Shown piece after piece: positions 58,401 to 64,000 of a stretch of 64,000 nt of DNA. Source of the DNA: Enoplolaimus lenunculus (taxonomy: Eukaryota > Nematoda > Enoplea > Enoplida > Thoracostomopsidae); the NCBI GenBank assembly GCA_030248215.1, contig JASANG010002141.1, positions 144,001-208,000 of the forward strand. The letters are read 5' to 3'. The position numbers and the translations under genes are program-made. The notes below the pieces were generated by a model. That model was not told the DNA's origin, made no database searches, and saw only the letters and a program-made list of their open reading frames with translations. How positions within the stretch are numbered: the stretch's first letter is position 1; each line of letters starts with the position of its first letter.

Positions 58401-61400
58401 ACGCTCCTACAGTTGTTCGTACCCCCGAAGTGGTTACTAATCTGTCAATCACCCAGCCTGAATCACGGCTGTCTGCCCAAGTTACCCTTCCTCACTACGC
58501 TCACGAAATTATGTGGAACCCGCCATTGTTGATGTTTAGCAAACCCCCGCCATTTGACTTAACCCCTTTGCTAGAATATCAGCCACCTGCGAAACGACGG
58601 CCTGAATTTCCCAATGAAATTTGGATGAACGTATTTGTGACCTGTCAACCAGCTCAAGGCTACTCGATGGTCACTATCTTAGATCCTGAAAAAGGTCCAA
58701 TAGCCCCTATGACAGATCCTGAAGAGCTGCTGAGCACTCGCGAGTTACTCATAGTCGAAGAAGATATCAGAGCTCGAGATGATCCAGAACAACTAGAACC
58801 AGCGCCTCCAGGTTGCGTTGAAGTTGCTAGAAGAGGATCGGCAGAGGTTGTTCAACTTGATATGGACGAAAGCCCTCAGCAACCCACACCACACAGGCCC
58901 GATTCTCCCGTGCCCTCGGACGAAATACCAACTTATCCTGGCGGTGTGAACATAGTCGAAGTGCTGCGAAGTGAACATATCGAACGACTAACAGTAGACG
59001 TTCAAAAAGATGACCAATTGCCGTATCGAAGGCATGTCTCAGACAAACCCGAGCCTCAATTTGGCCCCGATTCTGGACGCGAACCTGATAAACGGTATGA
59101 CCAACCAAAATTTCTGCCCCCACCAGAATCAAGAAAACCTCGGGGAGACAAAACAAGTCCCGATGGAGGCAGTGGGGATCCCAGGCAAAGAGCACCAGTT
59201 AACTTATCGGCAACTTTTTTCCTAGCAGCTATCGAACAAACGATGAATAACGAAGCTTCAATTATGATGTACGCCTATGATCAAATTGAACTTAACCGGA
59301 TATTACAGTTACATCCGGACATTATACATCCGGTGCCAATAGGATTTCAGGAAGTAAACTTAAGTGTTACGTTTCCGTTTGAAATGCATGCAATTGCAAA
59401 AAGCAATACAAAAATATGGTACGAACCGTACTGTAAGCTGCGTGCGGCACTGCAACATTTTAGCAATTATCCAGCAACGCTTAGTATAGATCGCGTCAAG
59501 ATTGGAGGTCAAAACTTGGCTATGGAATTCGCTGATAAGTTCCGTGAAGAATTTCGTCGAAAATTAATCTTAATTCGCCAGCATGAAGAAGAAATTGAAC
59601 TCACTGGACGGTTGTTTGAACAACCGTTCGCTGTGGTTGCGTACGCGACGACGAACTTAAATTCAAATTTCACTCAATTTAAAGATACAAATTTAAAATT
59701 CGAACGCAACTTACCTCAACTGCAACTTGTCGCCAGCGAGTTGAACATCATTATGGCTGTTTCGGTTGAATCTGCGTCGATTTTTGACAGTTTCAGTAGC
59801 CGCTCGGCAACGTCTGGCTCTGAAACAGAAAAATTACTACATTTAGTTGAAAATGTTAAGTTGGAAACAAATTTCGCGTCGTGTGCGTCCAGTTTTCAAA
59901 TTACAAACGCTGAAATTATTGAATTCCTTGAAGTCGCCCTGGTTGACGTTCGTTTTGAATGCGTTGAGTTCAACTGTATTGGTTTGCTCGAAAGTGAACT
60001 TGATCAAACGTTGTCGGAATTGTCTCCAGAACAACGACTAAACGTTAAAGTAAACAAAGACCAGTTTGAAATGCCATCAATTTTTGCTGATACGGATTCC
60101 GATCAGCTTGGAGTAAGACGTAGTCCAGCGGTCCAAGACGACGAGATCAGCGTTGAAAAACAACAACATATCATGGAAACTTCAATAACTCAAGGGTTGA
60201 ACGGTGAAAAACAAGGCGAGCTTGCGATGCTTACAGTCCGACACAGCCCTAGTTTTGAGACGTATGGAAATTACGCAGCTGTAAGACGCCCTCAAACTGT
60301 TGAACGAGTCTATACTGCGATAGAATTTGATCATCCAGGCACAGCGCAAGCGCTCGAAATATTTATGAGCGATACCGAGAAACAAATTGTAACTGCAAGC
60401 TTGCAGCATACTACAATTGCAACTTGTGCAACGTTTGTTAACGTTGACGTAACAAAAACAGCGTGCGAGTTGGCGATTTGTGGCGAAATTGCCGAACCAA
60501 CACAGTATTCCGTTGAAGTAACCGTTATGATGGTACAACGTGTAGTTGAATTAACTTGTGTTGAGTTTCAAATTAACGCTACCGTTAGTCACAGTGAATC
60601 CGATGCTACTTACGTTCAAAGCGAGTTTGTGACTACTGGTCGGTTCGTCAAAATTGAACAATGCTCAGTTGAGCAAGTGTTCGACAATTTAACCGCTGCT
60701 CGCTTGTTTGAATCGACAAATTTTAGTCTAGAAATTGTTCTCGCACACGAGCCTGCGCTATCGGTCAGCTATGACAACGGCAATCTAGTAGAAATGCCAT
60801 GTTTTGTGGAAACTTTGTCTGATTTTGAATTTACGGACCTGAAACCAGGTTTCGAAAACGATTTGAATGCTTTCGTTGAGATTTCGTTGCGAGAAAAATA
60901 CGATAATCAAATCGGGCTCCGAGTAGTTGAACCAGAGTCAGTGGAAATTGAACTCAACTTAATATCGGCAGTTTCAAAGCATGAATTTCAATCGGAGCTA
61001 ATTGTTGATGTTTCGTTGAGCGAAAGTTTAAATTTTGGTACTATAGCTGTCGAACTTTCTCAACAATCGATTTCATCAGCGGAAACCCTCGACTCCGAAC
61101 CGGACCAGTTGACGTGTGAGCTTACCCTAATTGAAATAGTTCACCAAGAACTGAGGGCAAGATTCCAAGTACCTCCCGCAACAGAATTGCAGCCTTCAGT
61201 GTCTGATCTTGAACTGCAGCGCACTCTGGAATACTTACAGACCGGGATCGTTCCGGTCACCCTTGCGAGTTTTGACTCCAGTGAATCGTTCGATCACGAT
61301 TCCATTGAACTACAGGTCGACGCACTTCGCGAGCAACCAGCTGCAACTGCTCAATGCACGCTAGGCGCGTCGAGTTCAACGCAAGTTGTTGCACAGCAAC

Positions 61401-62839
61401 GATTTGTTGCGCAACCAAAACGATCGCATCGACAACAACATCGAACGTACGTTGTGCAACCAACCGAAATTGTCCTGCCAGGTACGTATTTCAAATTGTT
61501 TTTTTAAATCATCTTTATGCTTAGGCTTAGGCTTAGAACTAGGCGTATTCGATCAAGATTATGTTAGAAATCAGTTCATTAATAGGCCTAGAAAGATTTC
61601 AGTCATGGCGTCGCCTGTGGTGCACGTCTAGACTGCGCTTGGTTTAGGCTAATGCTTTAAATAACGAAACTTATAACTTTTCATTGCACACATGCAATGG
61701 TTAAGTTGTCTGCGTCTAGCTTTGTATTTCAAGCGTTCTACCCTGACCTTGAAAATGGAAAATTTATTAGAAAACTAGCAAATGTAAACTACTCATGCCC
61801 ACACTTACACACACATCTTCTTCTTCTTTGGCCTTTGTCCCTAGTTGGGGTCGGCTCTATTGGATTTCTGACGCCATTTGACTCTGTCCACGGCATTGTC
61901 AGGATGCAATCCACTCTTCTTCAGGTCCACACACACAAATATATATATACATATATATTATAACATTTTGTAAGTTCATATTCAAAATAGGTTAAAAATT
62001 AATGCTGCGGTGTTGGATATGTTACAGACAAAAGACAAACGTTAATTGTTTATTTTTGATTATTTTGCAGACGTTCAAGAATATCGTGTGGTCGAAGGTA
62101 CAACAACAACGATTAGTTGCGAAGTTGGCGACTCCGCCGATGTGGTCAAGTGGTTCAAAGACCGAGTTGAAATCGTTGAAAGTGATCATTTTCAGGTATT
62201 TTTTTTGGTTTTTTGTTGTTTTTCTTAACAATTTTTAAATGTGTACGCCATCTATCACCAGTTAGCGATTAGATTTTTGAAAAGATTTCGTTTCCGATTT
62301 TCCGGTTGTATATGTTTATTATGTTTACTTCGTTTTTGTATTTACAAACAGCATCTATCGCAATGTACACTGTAAATTTCAGTGAGTTGATTTGAACTCA
62401 GAACGAACTCAATCACTCAGTCCAAGTTAGGATTATCAGAACGCAGAATTTTGAGTTGATTCAATTCATTCTGAGTTAATTAATCAACTCACCATCAGAG
62501 TCAACTCAACTCAGAGTGAGAATCATCTCAACTGAGAGTGAGTTAATGATTAGTGATATTAATTCAGAAATAACCAATTTGCTAGCTGAATTGATTAATA
62601 AACTCATTAGAATTCACAGTGATATTAGCTTTGTCAGTCGGGCGCCCAAAAATTTTTCCAAGCGGGGTGAGCCACAGTGGCCCCCTTTGGCTACAGGCGT
62701 GTTTTTTCTTTGTCTTAGACTCGTCAAAACAATTTGGTACACAGTTTGATCATTCGTGACGTCATCTTGGCCGATTCTGCGCGTTATTACGTTGAAGTGT
62801 CGGGACAAATGCACTCTGTCGCGCAACTTATTGTTGACG
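31201..62839 (+). CDS. Titin/sallimus-like Ig protein, N-terminal part (28 exons, runs off window)
   Basis: This is the overall span of exons joined from 31201 to 62839 (10684 nt, 3561 codons plus one base). It encodes about twelve Ig domains with varied linkers, a probable coiled coil, long disordered stretches and one 1137-residue exon without known domains. Most Ig exons here start with a phase-0 intron just before the B-strand. Worm TTN-1 is known to combine Ig domains, coiled coils and unusual elastic regions, so this half fits a TTN-1-like protein, but I identify the family, not the orthologue. No Fn3 or kinase domain lies in the window, so those, if present, are further downstream. The ATG at 31201 is the first in 230 bp and may be a true start, making this a second gene or an internal-start isoform of the upstream kettin-like unit. 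Confidence 0.75.
31868..32238 (+). repeat. 370-bp dispersed repeat, copy 2
   Basis: It is the second copy of the repeat at 10718-11085. Its end lies about 12 bp before the acceptor of exon 28. It is preceded by a tatatgtatgtatgta microsatellite (31795-31866). Confidence 0.65.
32250..32370 (+). CDS. Exon 28: middle of Ig-12
   Basis: Acceptor tttatag, donor GTAAGA at 32371, phase 0 to 1. It encodes VAGAPPMRIIWRKDGKIMEP and ISGICELTLD. It completes the B-C strands begun in exon 27. The intron before it is largely a copy of a 370-bp repeat that ends about 12 bp before the acceptor. The intron after it holds two TTAGGC elements and a TA-rich microsatellite (33060-33150). Confidence 0.9.
32496..32634 (+). 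mobile_element. TTAGGC-bearing element, subfamily A, short
   Basis: It starts ggcccatgtacagatgaaaa, has taagctttagactaacg and gcttagacttaggctta inside, and a decayed right end. Confidence 0.65.
33501..33703 (+). mobile_element. TTAGGC-bearing hAT-type element, subfamily A
   Basis: The flanks are GATTAAGG (33493-33500, 33705-33712). It starts ggcccatataaagatcaggg and ends gcccctgttcattacattgg, with two hexamer blocks. Confidence 0.85.
33813..33905 (+). CDS. Exon 29: end of Ig-12
   Basis: Acceptor tgtttag, donor GTTAGT at 33906, phase 1 to 1. It encodes EVYSEDEGWISCQALNNYG and DVVTSGYFTVDS, strands E-G with the F-strand cysteine (ISCQALN). Confidence 0.9.
34006..34298 (+). CDS. Exon 30: linker and start of Ig-13
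   Basis: Acceptor attttag, donor GTAAGC at 34299, phase 1 to 0. The intron before it is only 100 bp. It encodes a Ser/Gly/Pro linker (GKGPPLSPIRSQSLAGPAG), EPWDKRQLETKKPWEKSD and the Ig A/A' strands GSPPMFIVPLRKAIR. The following intron (34299-35259) contains fragments of C/G-rich repeats (34600-34650, 35075-35195). Confidence 0.88.
35260..35479 (+). CDS. Exon 31: body of Ig-13
   Basis: Acceptor atttcag, donor GTAAGT at 35480, phase 0 to 1. It encodes VEVKSDPTPLFTWHHDGIKL, WHSKLTLYRPKSGLISVRV and KNDAGKETSSCRVACD. Neither core cysteine is at its usual place (LISVRVKN). Confidence 0.92.
35932..36228 (+). CDS. Exon 32: Ser/Thr/Gln-rich linker
   Basis: Acceptor tttttag, donor GTGAGT at 36229, phase 1 to 1, about 99 residues. 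It encodes GSISKDLSPRRSHHILSPAV, TTVQQGRQITAQGVQSTA and QITSQRLAISSTREQTTAF. It looks disordered and has SP and RxxS-type sites, but no known domain. Confidence 0.88.
36363..36553 (+). CDS. Exon 33: linker and start of Ig-14
   Basis: Acceptor ttttcag, donor GTAAAT at 36554, phase 1 to 0. It encodes ESVSQQFRPPSTSSTDV, RRQSFDVSTLSRSVRKPETK and the Ig start APPTITKHLQSARYKANQ. RRQSF is a basophilic-kinase-type site by pattern only. The intron after it (36554-37382) shows nothing recognisable. Confidence 0.88.
37383..37611 (+). CDS. Exon 34: body of Ig-14
   Basis: Acceptor attttag, donor GTAATC at 37612, phase 0 to 1. It encodes ALKLTVEFMAENPDSVSVNW, YRDSQPLPG, LREGLYKCVVSNSSGAAS. The intron after it (37612-38726) holds two head-to-head copies of the GGCTACGGGCCTG-type repeat (38326-38632). 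Confidence 0.92.
38727..38804 (+). CDS. Exon 35: short linker exon
   Basis: Acceptor attttag, donor GTGAAA at 38805, phase 1 to 1, 26 codons. It encodes EDYRSQLKPVATPFVESFRK and TQLQKT. It fits both neighbours in phase. Support is from splice sites and absence of stops only. Confidence 0.75.
39052..39478. mobile_element. Enlarged relative of the 17502 hAT-type element, with telomere-type tract inside
   Basis: It starts caatggcggatccatgg and ends ggatccgccactg. Inside is the pure (GCCTAA)n tract at 39183-39244. Confidence 0.68.
39183..39244 (+). repeat. Pure (GCCTAA)n telomere-type tract, about 10 units
   Basis: It is 62 bp of uninterrupted gcctaa units, the complement of TTAGGC, the nematode telomere hexamer. 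It is perfect over its length, unlike the hexamers inside the subfamily A and B elements. Confidence 0.95.
39733..40079 (+). CDS. Exon 36: Ser/Arg-rich linker and start of Ig-15
   Basis: Acceptor ttttcag, donor GTAAAT at 40080, phase 1 to 0. It encodes ARSGVSPRRRELTQSQSF, ERSSSERSNVEVSRSPALSS, SDWVLSECENDVSRM and the Ig start YPPKIVHGVQTVPLVENQ. The Ser-rich part is probably disordered. Confidence 0.88.
40515..40734 (+). CDS. Exon 37: body of Ig-15
   Basis: Acceptor atttcag, donor GTAAAT at 40735, phase 0 to 1. It encodes PLTLEVVFDAAPPPKVRWYY, NDTPLKAS, RPKPGVYTVRIANAAGAATS. No core cysteines (LEVVF, YTVRIAN). The intron after it holds a GGCTACGGGCCTG-type repeat (40771-40946). Confidence 0.92.
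41628..41717 (+). CDS. Exon 38: acidic linker
   Basis: Acceptor ttttcag, donor GTAAAG at 41718, phase 1 to 1, 30 codons. It encodes RIVPLVVSKVNQLVTEEWV and CSDDDEVIQT. The intron after it (41718-42534) contains a C/G-rich repeat (42008-42203). Confidence 0.82.
42008..42203. mobile_element. C/G-rich inverted-repeat element, second copy
   Basis: It is the same family as 18600-18803, with cagggccgcagcagcc at the left and attcaggcactgcc at the right. It sits in the intron after exon 38. Confidence 0.6.
42535..42614 (+). CDS. Exon 39: start of Ig-16
   Basis: Acceptor atttcag, donor GTAAAA at 42615, phase 1 to 0. It encodes GPTPYPPRIIQGLRSKRIKP and GESIALQ. The intron after it holds a partial copy (from about 42786) of the cgttcacaat-ended element seen whole at 4812-5211. 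Confidence 0.9.
43205..43409 (+). CDS. Exon 40: body of Ig-16
   Basis: Acceptor tttcag, donor GTACAC at 43410, phase 0 to 1. It encodes VEVDAYPPAQFTWYFEGQQL, TAEGCYTVRATNEVGCATSS. The cysteines present sit at non-standard positions. The intron after it starts with the second TTAA-flanked 263-bp element. Confidence 0.92.
43446..43708 (+). mobile_element. 263-bp TTAA-flanked piggyBac-like element with tRNA-like core, second copy
   Basis: It is in the opposite orientation to 10194-10456, with TTAA at both ends and the same inverted ends. The tRNA-like core is at 43596-43670 on the + strand. A decayed relative is near 56456-56600, and end fragments are near 31575-31600 and 44967-44980. Confidence 0.8.
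44069..44362 (+). CDS. Exon 41: complete Ig-17
   Basis: Acceptor atttcag, donor GTGAGT at 44363, phase 1 to 1. It encodes EPRKPKKQPYPPKFIHHL, LGESVAMFALVDAYPPAKL, TWYINAQQQL, RGEYRIKAENVAGVAFSSG. The whole domain is in one exon, unlike its neighbours. No core cysteines. Confidence 0.92.
44802..44914 (+). CDS. Exon 42: linker and start of Ig-18
   Basis: Acceptor ttttcag, donor GTAAAC at 44915, phase 1 to 0. It encodes EPPKPVTQAVITFHQTETAL and ERSPTPPEEIGDPPVFIR. The intron after it (44915-45400) has a short fragment (44967-45065) like the end of the 263-bp element and otherwise nothing. Confidence 0.88.
45401..45668 (+). CDS. Exon 43: body of Ig-18
   Basis: Acceptor atttcag, donor GTTAGA at 45669, phase 0 to 1. 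It encodes IPQNARINTGDSLTIEAEV, ARLSWFINGAPLPSEG, FAVIAENEWGHASATCRV. The intron after it (45669-45997) shows nothing recognisable. Confidence 0.92.
45998..46138 (+). CDS. Exon 44: acidic linker and start of Ig-19
   Basis: Acceptor atttcag, donor GTTGGT at 46139, phase 1 to 1. It encodes DPKPVSKEQQVIDEEWLEID, GRKPYPPKITKEINSQSVYQ. The DEEWLE motif resembles TEEWV in exon 38, so these linkers may be related copies. The intron after it holds a transposon-like element with flanking direct repeats (46305-46468). Confidence 0.9.
46305..46468. mobile_element. GGCTACGGGCCTG-family element with flanking direct repeats
   Basis: The flanks share ACAGACGTAC (46295-46304, 46469-46478). The arms are cttgcttgtcatgcattgaa and gtgagctggctacgagcct. 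Related copies or fragments: 9206-9376, 23243-23408, 38326-38632 (two), 40771-40946, 57726-57850, 63240-63406. Confidence 0.7.
46729..46956 (+). CDS. Exon 45: body of Ig-19
   Basis: Acceptor tttgtag, donor GTAAGT at 46957, phase 1 to 1. It encodes DETVTLHVEADAYPPVEFAW, LIDGVEQRS, LEGLYTVVARNELGEALSL. The 1.9-kb intron after it holds a reversed TTAGGC element, a mariner-like element and an element with GTGCAAGTTTTTG ends. Confidence 0.92.
47059..47248 (-). mobile_element. TTAGGC-bearing element, subfamily B, reversed
   Basis: It starts ggccaatgttacttttaggt and ends cccgttaaagtaacatgggc, with gcctaagcctaag hexamers inside. Confidence 0.75.
47461..47842. mobile_element. Mariner-like inverted-repeat element, 382 bp
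   Basis: The left end tactgtattgacccgaataa and the right end ttattcgggtcactacagta are inverted copies, and the match continues through the adjoining gagggggg/ctccccctc. TA at both outer ends. The inside has taataagagtccgta repeats. No transposase frame. Confidence 0.82.
48204..48494. mobile_element. Inverted-repeat element with GTGCAAGTTTTTG ends
   Basis: The left end agctctattcacacgtgcaa and the right end ttgcacgtgggaatagggct are inverted copies, with gcagctgcaagt words inside. A truncated copy is at 342-487. Confidence 0.75.
48835..48999 (+). CDS. Exon 46: charged linker
   Basis: Acceptor atttcag, donor GTAAAT at 49000, phase 1 to 1, 55 codons. It encodes VEQRFEFVQIPQQSTMVEEH, REEFMPDAKREQPAFLLKTH and ETKSRKRD. 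QPAFLLKTH may be the A-strand of Ig-20. Confidence 0.82.
49495..49582 (+). CDS. Exon 47: short linker exon
   Basis: Acceptor cttcag, donor GTTAGT at 49583, phase 1 to 2. It encodes DEISAIKLATSMSRATPKRV and SPVDKNHFIR. The phase-2 exit is matched exactly by exon 48. A fold-back element ends about 30 bp upstream of its acceptor. Confidence 0.75.
50259..50468 (+). mobile_element. TTAGGC-bearing hAT-type element, subfamily A
   Basis: The flanks are exact 8-bp copies CCAGCTCA (50251-50258, 50469-50476). It has agcccatgtaaaaatcaggg at the left and cactgttctttacattggc at the right. Confidence 0.87.
50533..50825 (+). CDS. Exon 48: Ig-20
   Basis: Acceptor aatttag, donor GTATTA at 50826, phase 2 to 1. 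It encodes FGDQPIVQTVDESVENAADG, LTLKACVEAAPRANATWYHN, FGECILTVQPPVADGAKFSV, AENSAGVISA. It has a B-strand cysteine but no F-strand cysteine. The 1.4-kb intron after it has segments similar to 41000-41470, a diffuse repeat, but no gene. Confidence 0.92.
52200..53447 (+). CDS. Exon 49: Gln/Glu/Arg-rich probable coiled coil plus Ig-21
   Basis: Acceptor atttcag, donor GTAAAA at 53448, phase 1 to 1, about 416 residues. A Ser-rich start (AKQSSTSDSRG) is followed at about residues 55-145 by an uninterrupted Gln/Glu/Lys/Arg-rich segment (REEQLRQQVIGERKQNEQR, KRKQEEKRQEILKEEQRR) with few helix breakers, probably a long helix or coiled coil. A Ser/Thr-rich stretch follows, then Ig-21 (APVFTRQLQSQQIDSEADV, CSFVWYLNGERL, RAGEYCVVAKNIAG) complete in the same exon. 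Worm titins are known to contain coiled coils. Confidence 0.93.
54699..54914 (-). mobile_element. TTAGGC-bearing hAT-type element, subfamily A, reversed
   Basis: The flanks are exact 8-bp copies GATCAATG (54691-54698, 54915-54922). It starts ggccaatgtaaagaacaggg and ends gcccctgatcattacatggg, with two hexamer blocks and ttagtccaaagcttaagctt between them and the right end. Confidence 0.88.
55036..56347 (+). CDS. Exon 50: long disordered region and first half of Ig-22
   Basis: Acceptor cttgtag, donor GTAAGT at 56348, phase 1 to 2, about 437 residues. It opens with a Ser-rich tract (EHSSSRSSSLSSTGSYHQG), then acidic and Pro-rich sequence (PSSKVVPPTVLQQPLAPVRS), then an alternating hydrophobic stretch (DVELNLALPQLHLICSV) that resembles parts of exon 52. 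It ends with Ig-22 (CPPRFVRSFESITVIEGTQV, HPKPELVWYCDDQELPE). Confidence 0.93.
56838..56980 (+). CDS. Exon 51: second half of Ig-22
   Basis: Acceptor attttag, donor GTAAGT at 56981, phase 2 to 1. It encodes TPDFDLIRDDEHLTMRFTQT, LSDTGDYMCKATNSLGQAV, a canonical I-set end with the F-strand cysteine. The intron before it (56348-56837) holds a decayed copy of the 263-bp element (about 56456-56600). The one after it (56981-58070) holds a GGCTACGGGCCTG-type fragment near 57726-57850. Confidence 0.93.
58071..61481 (+). CDS. Exon 52: giant 3.4-kb exon, 1137 residues, no known domain
   Basis: Acceptor gtttcag, donor GTACGT at 61482, phase 1 to 1, fully open. Residues about 1-380 are Pro/Glu/Asp/Val-rich (SPVVEERVPSVGPAPEIPV, PDSPVPSDEIPTYPGG), lysine-poor and probably unfolded. 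From about 380 to 1100 the sequence alternates acidic and beta-type hydrophobic segments (VEIELNLISAVSKHEFQSEL, ASELNIIMAVSVESASIF, ALVDVRFECVEFNCIGLLES), which look like very diverged repeats with a core resembling E-L-N-hydrophobic. The end is basic (QPKRSHRQQHRTYVVQP). No Ig, Fn3 or PEVK array is visible. The role is unknown; an elastic or spacer region is an inference from its position inside a titin-like chain. Confidence 0.92.
61826..61930 (+). repeat. Unplaced GC-rich segment with tagttggggtcggctc
   Basis: It is a sharply bounded segment (ttcttcttctttggcctttg, tagttggggtcggctctatt, ctgtccacggcattgtcagg) between a hexamer-rich stretch and a TA microsatellite. No inverted ends and no other copy in the window. 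Confidence 0.35.
62071..62195 (+). CDS. Exon 53: first half of Ig-23
   Basis: Acceptor tttgcag, donor GTATTT at 62196, phase 1 to 0. It encodes DVQEYRVVEGTTTTISCEVG, ADVVKWFKDRVEIVESDHFQ, with the B-strand cysteine (TISCEV). The intron after it holds a CTCAACTC-rich element (62368-62621). Confidence 0.92.
62368..62621. mobile_element. CTCAACTC-rich inverted-repeat element
   Basis: It starts cactgtaaatttcagtgagt and ends cattagaattcacagtg, with TA at the left flank. Same family as 8252-8510. Confidence 0.72.
62719..62839 (+). CDS. Exon 54: second half of Ig-23, last exon in the window
   Basis: Acceptor gtcttag, donor GTACAC at 62840, phase 0 to 1. It encodes NLVHSLIIRDVILADSARYY, VEVSGQMHSVAQLIVD. 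The F-strand cysteine is replaced by valine (YYVEVSG). The last 1160 bp are intron, with repeat fragments (63240-63406) and a TTAGGC element cut by the window end. Confidence 0.9.
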
Positions 62840-63925
62840 GTACACACACCTTGCAAGCTTATAATTTTCGAGGGTACGACACAGGGGCTCTAACCCTCTC
62901 CCCTCCGACAATTTTTTTGTCAATGCGATTTTTACAAGCCCGTAGTCAGGCAACCATGACAGGGTTAAGCCCTTTTTTGAAAGGGTATGCGATGATTTAA
63001 CATAATTTACAAGCCGAGGTTAAAACTTTCCGAAGACGATATTCCTAAGAGGAGGGCGGTAGCGCTTAGGAGGCTCAACAGTTTTCTACCGGGAGCTCAA
63101 CTACTCTTACTCGGGTCCATTTGGTTAGGGTTATTCCGGTCCAAGTCCCTTTCTTCAATCGAAATATATTTTATGAATTCGTTCTGCACCCCTTTATACA
63201 ATAAATTCAACGGTTTACTCGCGATACTCAAACGATGACTCGGGCCCGTATCCAAGGCGGGGCCAGGTTACTCAGCCCCTCCCACTGGAAAAATTTTGGC
63301 TTCTCTAGAAAATTTTCAACCATGCATGCAAGTCGTCGAAAACTCTTGTATGCCCTTCCTGAGAAAATTTTCGCCCCACCTGAGCAAGGTGAGCTGGCTA
63401 CGGTCGTAACTTAACTGAGGGTGCGAAACGGCTTATGGGGGAACAAATAAAAGACACGCAAATGTCACATTTGTGATTAGTTATGTTGTTGTTGTTGACA
63501 TTTTTGAAATATTTTTACTTTATTTAAATTTTGTATATGCACCAATTTTTGTTTACGTCACTTAAAGCTATTTTTCGACCCTATTCAGACGTGTATATTT
63601 GTCAAAATCTTTGAGTTTTTATAAAAATATTCCATCGGAACTATGTGCCTATCTGGTACTAAATTTATCAGTCTACTAACACTGGGCGTGAAAACAGGTA
63701 AATAATGATTTAGCAGTTTTAGTCTCAGCGTCAAGTTTGATGTTTGAAGTTAAGGCGGTGCGTTAGAAAGGTTAAGTTTAAAGCAAACGGCGTTGGCTTA
63801 TATTCTCAAATGTGTATTGCAAATACCACCTGTTTGCAGTTAAAAATTATTATATAGTAAATTTTTAACAATTTTTCATTAAATTTTACTCTGCCATAAT
63901 TTTGTAGTATATAATTAGCTAGCTG

Positions 63926-64000
63926 GCCCACGTAGAGAACAGGGTCGGATCGTTTTCCGGAGTAGGCTTAGGTTTAGGCTTAGGCTTTGGCTTAGGAATA
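63926..64000 (+). mobile_element. TTAGGC-bearing element cut by the window end
   Basis: It starts ggcccacgtagagaacaggg and runs into gtaggcttaggtttaggctt at the window edge. Confidence 0.65.

Noticed and set aside
1-64000. Viral or retroviral copies
   Set aside because: No long terminal repeats, reverse transcriptase, integrase, capsid or envelope-like frames were seen on either strand. The repeats look like short DNA transposons.

Overview
The window is a piece of a very large animal muscle gene region on the + strand. Fifty-four exons can be joined from 540 to 62839 with matching splice phases. They encode a chain of about 23 immunoglobulin (Ig, I-set type) domains of the kettin/sallimus/titin family. 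Every exon boundary proposed here has a GT donor and an AG acceptor. Acceptors are T-rich (tttcag, ttttag), and introns run from about 100 bp to several kb. No bacterial-type genes, rRNA or intact viral genes are seen.

The organism is most likely a nematode or a close relative with a repeat-rich genome, perhaps an enoplean. Kettin-type Ig-linker arrays belong to ecdysozoans. The introns are full of TTAGGC-type hexamers, which is the nematode telomere unit, including a pure tract of about 10 units at 39183-39244. The species cannot be named from sequence alone.

Region 1 (540-25697, 26 exons, 1653 codons) is kettin-like. Eight Ig domains are separated mostly by about 35-residue linkers and carry the typical DFG(Y/F)xxLDIL signature (540-15685). 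A charged Pro/Glu/Lys/Gln-rich stretch without Ig domains follows (17750-22006). Three more closely spaced Ig domains end the region (22411-25697). In kettin such modules bind actin in the I-band near the Z-disc.

Region 2 (25698-30970, 5.3 kb) has no exon I can defend and is packed with repeats. A 230-bp stretch without any ATG (30971-31200) follows and leads into an ATG-started exon at 31201. I read this as an internal 5' end, either the start of a second gene or an alternative start of one sallimus-like gene.

Region 3 (31201-62839, 28 exons, 3561 codons) is titin-like. It holds twelve Ig domains, several Ser/Thr/Arg-rich or Pro-rich linkers, a Glu/Gln/Arg-rich probable coiled coil (exon 52200-53447), a long disordered exon (55036-56347), and a 3.4-kb exon (58071-61481) coding for 1137 residues with no recognisable domain. 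The gene runs off both ends of the window.

The introns form a dense archive of small non-autonomous DNA transposons. They include a hAT-type family built around TTAGGC hexamers with 8-bp target duplications, a TTAA-flanked 263-bp piggyBac-like family carrying a tRNA-like core, mariner-like and fold-back families with TA flanks, an element carrying a 31-bp minisatellite, and nested insertions. These, the putative internal start and the domainless giant exon are the points most worth a second look.
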